From: Niveispirillum cyanobacteriorum
GTDB taxonomy: Bacteria > Pseudomonadota > Alphaproteobacteria > Azospirillales > Azospirillaceae
Reading direction: 5' to 3'
NCBI RefSeq assembly: GCF_002868735.1
Contig: NZ_CP025612.1
Location: 806,001-870,000 of the forward strand
DNA: 64,000 nucleotides
The number at the start of each line of letters is the position of its first letter. Position 1 is the first letter of the stretch. Below the pieces are notes generated by a model. It saw only the letters and a list, made by a program, of their open reading frames with translations, made no database searches and was not told the DNA's origin. Positions 58,906 to 64,000 of this stretch are shown here, piece after piece. Position numbers and translations under genes: made by a program.

Positions 58906-60804
58906 TCAGAAGTCTCCTTCATAATCGCCCTCATCCGTGGGCGGTGGTGCATCGAAATAAGGGCTGTCGGCCATCTCGTCACCCCCAAAAGCGTCCATCG
59001 CTTCGGGAATTTCGGGTTCGGCTATCGGCGGCGGGGCTAGGGTCACCTGGCTTTGGTCGATGATCTTGTCAATCTTAGCGCCCGGGAACGCCTCCAGGAC
59101 AGCCTTGACCAGCGGATGTTCGGCAGCCTCGGCACGCTGGCGCAGCTCGGCCTCGCGCTCCTGTTCGGCGATGGTCGGCTCACCCGCAGCACCGGATACG
59201 GATACGACCCAGCGCTTGCCCGTCCACTCGGTCAGCAACTGCCCCACCTTGCCGGGCAGGTTCTGCGGGCAGGCCGGCAACAAGCGCAGCTCAATCATTC
59301 CGGACTCGAACCGGACAAGATGGACCGACGCGCGCAGCATGCCGGCCAGCACGCCCTCACGCTTGTCCAGGAATAGGTCGGCAACCTCACGGAAGCTGGT
59401 TGGTTCCGGTACCGTATCGATCTTGCCAACGGGCTGCGGCGTAGCCATCGGTGCAGGCGCCGGTGCTCCGGCAAAGGCCCTTCCGCCCGCCACCATGGCC
59501 ATGGGCGCCCCCTGGGTCGGGGCCGAATGCACGACCGGCCCCGGACCGCCACCACCGGCAAATCCGCCACCACCGCCTTGGTTTCCCCCGTGCAGGGCGC
59601 GCGCCGCCGCCTCAACCCCGCCCGCTTCATTGATCTTCTTGATCAGTTCCGCCGGGCTGGGCAGATCGGAGGCATAGGACAGTCGGATCAGCACCATTTC
59701 CAGCGCCTGCATCGGCACCGGCGCATGCTGGATTTCGGCCAGACCCTTCAACAAAATCTGCCAGGCCCGCGATAGCGACGCCATGCCCAGCTTCTGGGCA
59801 AGGGCCACGCCGCGTGTTCGTTCATCCTCCGGGATCGACACATCCTCGGCGGTCGCCGGAATGACGCGGGCACGGGTCAGGAAATGGGCGAAATCCAGAA
59901 GGTCCTGGGTAATGACAATTGGATCGGCCCCGCAACGATGCAGATCGGTCAGGATGTCCAGCGCATCCGCCGGCTTACCCGTCATGGTTGCTTCAAACAG
60001 GTCGATGACACGGGTCCGGTCGGCCAGACCCAGCATGTCGCGCACCTGCGCCAGGGTGACATTGCCCCCGCCCAATGCGATGGCCTGATCCAGCAGCGAC
60101 AGACCGTCACGCACCGACCCGTCGGCGGCCCGTGCGATCTGGGCAATGGCATCGGGTTCTACGGGCACGCCTTCCTTGGCGGCCACGCGCGTGAAATGGC
60201 CCACCAGGGTCGGATGATCCACACGGCGCAGGTCGAATCGCTGGCACCGCGACAGCACAGTCACCGGCACCTTGCGAATCTCGGTCGTAGCGAACACGAA
60301 CTTCACATGCGGCGGCGGCTCTTCCAGCGTCTTCAGCAGCGCGTTGAAGGCGCTTTTCGACAGCATATGCACTTCGTCGATGATGTAGAGCTTGTAGCGC
60401 GCGGCAGACGGGGCATAGCGCACACCCTCAATGATCTCGCGCACATTGTCGACGCCGGTATTGCTTGCCGCGTCCATCTCGATGACATCGACATTGCGGT
60501 CGGCGGCGATGGACACGCACATCTCGCACACGCCGCAGGGGCTGATGGTTGGCCCGCCCTGCCCGTCCGGGCCAATGCAGTTCAGTGCGCGCGCAATGAT
60601 GCGCGCCGTCGTCGTCTTGCCCACACCGCGCACACCGGTCAGCATATAGGCCTGATGGATGCGCCCCGATTGAATGGCGTTGCGCAAGGTCCGCACCAGC
60701 GCATCCTGCCCCACCAGCTCGTCAAAATTCTGCGGCCGGTATTTGCGCGCCAGCACACGATAGGCGGCACCGGCGGCGGAATGGCTGTTCGTCTCGTCGG
60801 TCAC
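58906..60804 (-). CDS. dnaX: DNA polymerase III subunit gamma/tau
   Basis: 632-aa clamp-loader subunit. Walker A GVRGVGKTTTARIIARAL, a zinc-binding Cys group (NCIGPDG, SPCGVCEMC), Walker B IIDEVHMLSKSAFNALLKTLEEPP and sensor FATTEIRKVPVTVLSRCQRF are present. The C-terminal third carries a Gly/Ala/Pro-rich linker and the tau-type domain. The start is GTG at 60804. Just downstream of the SRP RNA gene on the same strand. Confidence 0.96.
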   Translation of the reverse strand: MTDETNSHSAAGAAYRVLARKYRPQNFDELVGQDALVRTLRNAIQSGRIHQAYMLTGVRGVGKTTTARIIARALNCIGPDGQGGPTISPCGVCEMCVSIAADRNVDVIEMDAASNTGVDNVREIIEGVRYAPSAARYKLYIIDEVHMLSKSAFNALLKTLEEPPPHVKFVFATTEIRKVPVTVLSRCQRFDLRRVDHPTLVGHFTRVAAKEGVPVEPDAIAQIARAADGSVRDGLSLLDQAIALGGGNVTLAQVRDMLGLADRTRVIDLFEATMTGKPADALDILTDLHRCGADPIVITQDLLDFAHFLTRARVIPATAEDVSIPEDERTRGVALAQKLGMASLSRAWQILLKGLAEIQHAPVPMQALEMVLIRLSYASDLPSPAELIKKINEAGGVEAAARALHGGNQGGGGGFAGGGGPGPVVHSAPTQGAPMAMVAGGRAFAGAPAPAPMATPQPVGKIDTVPEPTSFREVADLFLDKREGVLAGMLRASVHLVRFESGMIELRLLPACPQNLPGKVGQLLTEWTGKRWVVSVSGAAGEPTIAEQEREAELRQRAEAAEHPLVKAVLEAFPGAKIDKIIDQSQVTLAPPPIAEPEIPEAMDAFGGDEMADSPYFDAPPPTDEGDYEGDF

Positions 60805-60925
60805 AGGGCGTCTCGGGTCTACGGCAAGGACGCGGCAGTTTAGTGATGCCGACGCGCCAACGCCATGGTTTTACGATACCGCTTTTGACACAGCGGCGTG
60901 ACGATGGCGAATTTTGTGAAAAGGT

Positions 60926-61022
60926 GGGAGGCTGGACGAACGACCCGAGCCGAAACTCGTTACGGCTGCTTCCTTCCGGACCTGACCGGGTTGGCGAGGG
61001 ACCCGCCCGTTGCCAACCTCCC
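60926..61022 (-). ncRNA. ffs: Small (4.5S-type) signal recognition particle RNA
   Basis: Read on the minus strand, the conserved SRP tetraloop and Ffh-binding region GGTCAGGTCCGGAAGGAAGCAG is present (complement at about 60964-60985). The ends GGGAGGTTGG and CCAGCCTCCC pair (61022-61013 with 60935-60926), closing a hairpin of about 97 nt. Placement directly upstream of dnaX is the common bacterial order. Exact transcript ends are estimated from the stem. Confidence 0.93.
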
Positions 61023-61133
61023 GACGCCTATATCGGCGAGTGTCAGCAGAAAAACAAGGGAGAAATCCGCCGGGGCCGCCCTGATGCCTGTGCATTGGCG
61101 GCCTGCGCGCGGGCATGTCACCGTCGCTAAACC

Positions 61134-62054
61134 ATGATGAGACTGAACTTCTATGCCGGCTCCGGCCTGGATCGGGCTGCCCACCGGCGCAAGGATGAGG
61201 ACTGGCTTGCCGCCCGTCTGCGCCAACCCCAGGCTACCAGGATCATCCCCTGGTGGCGGGGACGGCACCTGATCACGGGGGCAGATGACGCGCCGCTTCC
61301 TGCCTATCTGCCTGTCACCGCCGACTGGTGGGGCTGGCATTTGGCAATGCCCCCCATCTATCTGGGCGACGATGGCGGCCATTCCTACTTCGCTGTCGAT
61401 ATCTCGCCTTTGGAAGATGTCGATACCCATGCCGAGGTGGCAAAGCTGGGCCGGTTTGTGGAGCTGCGGTCGCTGGGCACGCGCATCGGTCAGCGGGCGG
61501 GCGGCATGTATGCCTACACCCGCGCCCTGATGCTGTGGCACGGCAAGCATAAATTCTGCGGCACCTGCGGGTCGCCCACGGCGGCGGCGGAAGGCGGGCA
61601 CAGCCGGCGCTGCACCAATCCCGACTGCGCCGCCCAGCATTTTCCCCGCCATGACCCGGCGGTGATCATGCTGGTCCATGATGGTGGCGACCGTTGCCTT
61701 CTAGGCCGGCAGGCGCGCTTCCCGCCCGGCATGTATTCCACGCTTGCCGGATTCGTGGAACCGGGCGAAAGCCTGGAAGAGACAGTGATGCGAGAGTGCT
61801 TCGAAGAGGCGGGCGTGCGCGTCACGGATGTGAAATACCATTCCAGCCAGCCCTGGCCCTTCCCGTCTTCCCTGATGCTGGGCTTCCACGCCCGCGCCAC
61901 CACTCTGGACGTGAAAGCGGATGAGGAGGAACTGGAGGATGTGCGCTGGTTCAGCCGCGACTTCGTGCGAAAGAATCAGAATGGTGAAAACTTCCGTCTG
62001 CCGCCGTTCGACAGTATTTCCAGAAAATTGATCGAGGCTTGGCTGCGCGGGTAA
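61134..62054 (+). CDS. nudC: NAD+ diphosphatase / NADH pyrophosphatase NudC
   Basis: 306-aa Nudix hydrolase. A zinc ribbon has cysteines in KFCGTCGSPT and RRCTNPDCAAQHFPR. The Nudix box is GFVEPGESLEETVMRECFEEAGV, and the NudC-specific SQPWPFPSSLMLGF follows. It cleaves NADH/NAD and removes NAD caps from RNA. Two adjacent ATGs at 61134 and 61137 make the start ambiguous by one residue. Transcribed toward prmB, about 80 bp away. Confidence 0.94.
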   Translation: MMRLNFYAGSGLDRAAHRRKDEDWLAARLRQPQATRIIPWWRGRHLITGADDAPLPAYLPVTADWWGWHLAMPPIYLGDDGGHSYFAVDISPLEDVDTHAEVAKLGRFVELRSLGTRIGQRAGGMYAYTRALMLWHGKHKFCGTCGSPTAAAEGGHSRRCTNPDCAAQHFPRHDPAVIMLVHDGGDRCLLGRQARFPPGMYSTLAGFVEPGESLEETVMRECFEEAGVRVTDVKYHSSQPWPFPSSLMLGFHARATTLDVKADEEELEDVRWFSRDFVRKNQNGENFRLPPFDSISRKLIEAWLRG

Positions 62055-62132
62055 ACGGGCGATACTTGCCCCTGCGCATTCGCCCTGCCATCCTGAGCAC
62101 CTAAATTCGTTCCAGCCGGAGTGTGTATCCAA

Positions 62133-63074
62133 ATGTCCGACCTGTCCCTGCCCGCCACTAATATCGTGGCGGCGGAACTGTCCACGGTGCGTGATTTCAT
62201 CCGCTATGCCGTCAGCCGCTTCAACCGCGCCGGGCTGGTGCATGGGCACGGGGCCGTCACGGCCTATGACGAAGCGGCCTTCATCGTGCTGGAAACGCTG
62301 AAGCTGCCGGTGGATCAGCTGGAACCCTATTTCGATGCGAAACTGATTCCGGCAGAGCGGCTGGCACTGGCGGAGATCATCCACCAACGGGTCACCACCC
62401 GCAAACCCGCCGCCTATCTGACCAAGCGCACCTATATCCAAGGCGTGCCGTTTTATGTCGATGATCGGGTCATCGTGCCGCGCTCCTTCATCGGCGAACT
62501 GCTATTTGGCGAGCTGTTCGGCGGCGAGCAGGATTTCACCCTGGTCGATGACGTGACGGACGTCGAAAAGGTGCTGGATCTCTGCACCGGTTCAGGCTGC
62601 CTTGCCATCCTGGCCGCCAGCATCTTCCCGCTGGCCGATGTCGACGCTGTCGATCTGTCGCCCGACGCGCTGGAGGTGGCGAAGATTAACGTTGCCGATC
62701 ATGGGCTGGAAGAACGCGTGAAGCTGTTCCATGGCGACCTGTTCAAGCCGCTCAAGGGCAAGAAATACGATCTGATCATCTCCAATCCGCCCTATGTCGA
62801 TAAAGAGGCGATGGACAATCTGCCGCCTGAGTATCAGGCGGAACCGCGCATGGCCCTGGTCGGCGGCGACGATGATGGCATGGCCATCGTTCACCGCATC
62901 CTGAAGGAAGCGCCCAAATACCTGAACGCCGAGGGTGGCCTGCTGGTAGAGGTCGGCACCGGTCGTGCCGCACTGGAAGAAGCCTACCCGGACGCAGAAT
63001 TCCTTTGGCTGGAAACTGAACATTCCTTCGGTGAGGTCTTCTGGATCACACGTGAACAGCTATTGGAGCTGTAA
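62133..63074 (+). CDS. prmB: Ribosomal protein L3 N5-glutamine methyltransferase PrmB
   Basis: 313-aa SAM-dependent methyltransferase. SAM motif I VLDLCTGSGCLAILAASIFP, the acidic motif VDAVDLSPDALEVA and the glutamine-methylase signature SNPPYVDKEAM are complete. The N-terminal region with FIVLETLKLPVDQLEPYFDAKL separates it from PrmC. It methylates Gln of ribosomal protein L3. The ATG at 62133 is chosen; a GTG at 62121 is closer to GGAG and could be used. A hairpin follows. Confidence 0.92.
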   Translation: MSDLSLPATNIVAAELSTVRDFIRYAVSRFNRAGLVHGHGAVTAYDEAAFIVLETLKLPVDQLEPYFDAKLIPAERLALAEIIHQRVTTRKPAAYLTKRTYIQGVPFYVDDRVIVPRSFIGELLFGELFGGEQDFTLVDDVTDVEKVLDLCTGSGCLAILAASIFPLADVDAVDLSPDALEVAKINVADHGLEERVKLFHGDLFKPLKGKKYDLIISNPPYVDKEAMDNLPPEYQAEPRMALVGGDDDGMAIVHRILKEAPKYLNAEGGLLVEVGTGRAALEEAYPDAEFLWLETEHSFGEVFWITREQLLEL

Positions 63075-63082
63075 AAGCCTAC

Positions 63083-63125
63083 AATTCCGGCGCCGTTGAT
63101 GTTTCCCATCGTCGGTGCCGGAATT
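63083..63125 (+). terminator. Imperfect hairpin after prmB
   Basis: 63083-63100 (AATTCCGGCGCCGTTGAT) pairs with 63108-63125 (ATCGTCGGTGCCGGAATT) at 15 of 18 positions around a 7-base loop. No T-run follows. Probably terminates prmB or acts as a leader element for the downstream antiporter gene. Confidence 0.55.
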
Positions 63126-63203
63126 TGGACCGGTTATGGTTGAACAGCACCCGCCAATCCTTATATTGCCGGAGACCATTGCAGCGGAAAGGCGGATTGC
63201 CGC

Positions 63204-64000
63204 GTGATATTGACAGCCATCCTCGCCATCATCCTGGCGGCAGCCATTGCCCCTACCCTCAATCGGGTATTGCCCGCCCTGTCGCACTGGTTGCTGGCGT
63301 TGGTACCGCTGTCTGCCGCCTTGTGGTTCGCAACACAGATACCGGGCGTAACGGCGGGTACCCCCGTTCTGGAAACCACCAGTTGGGCACCGTCACTGGG
63401 CATCGCGCTTTCTTTCCGGTTGGACGGGCTGTCGCTGCTGTTCGCCCTGCTGATCTGCGGGATCGGCGCCTTTATCGTCATCTATTCCGGCGGCTATCTG
63501 CGCGGTCATCCGCGGGAAGGTCGCTTCCATCTGTTCATCCTGGCCTTCATGGCCGCGATGCTGGGATTGGTCACGGCGGATGATCTGATCAGCCTCTTCG
63601 TATTCTGGGAACTGACCAGCATTACCAGCTTCATGCTGATCGGCTTCAATCATGAGGATGCAAGGTCGCGGCGGTCTGGGATCCAGGCGCTGCTGGTCAC
63701 GGGCGGCGGCGGCATGGCCTTGCTGGCAGGACTGGTGCTGATGGGTATGGCGTCGGGGGAATGGACCCTGTCGGCCATTGCCACCTCGGGCGCCGATCTG
63801 CGCACCCACGCGCTCTACCCCACCATGCTGGTCCTGCTGCTGCTGGCGGCCTTTACCAAATCGGCGCAGGTGCCGTTCCATTTCTGGCTGCCCAATGCCA
63901 TGGATGCGCCGACACCTGTCAGCGCCTATCTGCATTCCGCCACCATGGTGAAGGCTGGCGTCTACCTTCTGGCGCGGCTGAACCCCACGCTGGGCGGGAC
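63204..64000 (+). CDS. mrpA: Multisubunit Na+/H+ antiporter subunit A (MrpA/MnhA-like), 3' end outside window
   Basis: The first 265 residues of a polytopic membrane protein, truncated by the window end. After two N-terminal helices comes [29 protein letters not shown], then [26 protein letters not shown] with the functional Glu of antiporter-like subunits, and [42 protein letters not shown], the NuoL/MrpA core with key Lys and His. The start is GTG at 63204 with AAAGGCGGA upstream. Subunit A of an Mrp complex is favoured over NuoL by the MrpA-like [25 protein letters not shown]; the missing remainder would decide. Confidence 0.85.
   Translation, partial: MILTAILAIILAAAIAPTLNRVLPALSHWLLALVPLSAALWFATQIPGVTAGTPVLETTSWAPSLGIALSFRLDGLSLLFALLICGIGAFIVIYSGGYLRGHPREGRFHLFILAFMAAMLGLVTADDLISLFVFWELTSITSFMLIGFNHEDARSRRSGIQALLVTGGGGMALLAGLVLMGMASGEWTLSAIATSGADLRTHALYPTMLVLLLLAAFTKSAQVPFHFWLPNAMDAPTPVSAYLHSATMVKAGVYLLARLNPTLGG

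Noticed and set aside
1-64000. CRISPR arrays, tRNA genes, rRNA genes, prophage or complete insertion sequences
   Set aside because: No regularly spaced repeats, tRNA-like cloverleaf, rRNA conserved segment, integrase or transposase was recognised. A tRNA missed by eye cannot be excluded and would need a covariance-model scan.

Overview
The window is GC-rich, densely packed chromosomal DNA from an alphaproteobacterium. The HWE-type sensor kinase, the flagellar block flgF-flgG-flgA-flgH behind a near-perfect sigma-54 promoter, the ffs-dnaX-ybaB block and the large TonB-dependent receptors fit the Azospirillaceae/Rhodospirillales (a Niveispirillum-like organism). This placement is inferred from gene content, not from a marker gene. 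I saw no rRNA, tRNA, CRISPR array, prophage or intact insertion sequence.

Layout. 1-1.0 kb: end of a PAS/HWE histidine kinase. 1.1-3.2 kb: minus-strand arsenic operon arsR-arsI-arsC-aqpS, with two operator-like repeats at its head. 3.3-7.0 kb: a DUF1624-type membrane acyltransferase and a siderophore-type TonB receptor. 7.0-23.6 kb: a catabolic island. It holds a 2-hydroxyacid dehydrogenase, a HAD type II enzyme, a PuuB-like amine oxidase, a tightly overlapping ABC importer operon that ends in a three-subunit 2Fe-2S/FAD amino- or imino-acid dehydrogenase (HcnABC / opine oxidase / D-hydroxyproline dehydrogenase superfamily), two aldehyde dehydrogenases, a double-GNAT protein and a tartrate/D-malate dehydrogenase. 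Together these would import an unknown amine, opine or imino acid, oxidise it, oxidise the released aldehyde and pass the carbon to central metabolism. 23.6-26.6 kb: a ferric-reductase-like membrane protein and an ABC-2 exporter pair. 26.7-30.2 kb: acyl-CoA dehydrogenase, thiolase and a divergent AraC regulator. 30.2-36.4 kb: Kup K+ transporter, a frameshifted YjbR gene, a lytic transglycosylase, a PA0069-type radical SAM protein, fliN, a RidA/TetR divergent pair with three palindromic operators, and a Mug-like glycosylase. 36.5-39.9 kb: flagellar rod and L-ring genes. 40.0-42.4 kb: a Crp/Fnr regulator and a soluble chemoreceptor with globin, MCP and PilZ regions.

42.5-52.9 kb is the most interesting part: a LacI regulator, two adjacent flavin-dependent (tryptophan-type) halogenases, a 1025-aa TonB receptor and a periplasmic GH3 beta-glucosidase. 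Three LacI-type operator-like palindromes sharing a GACAACGTTGTC-like core lie upstream of the regulator, the receptor and the glucosidase. This looks like one glycan or glycoside uptake regulon with built-in halogenases of unknown substrate.

53-58.5 kb: DUF1697 protein, malonyl-CoA synthetase, 3-hydroxyisobutyrate dehydrogenase and 3-hydroxyisobutyryl-CoA hydrolase (valine branch), and a divergent LysR regulator. 58.6-61.0 kb: ybaB, dnaX and the SRP RNA gene on the minus strand. 61.1-64.0 kb: nudC, prmB and the 5' part of an MrpA-type antiporter subunit that runs off the window.
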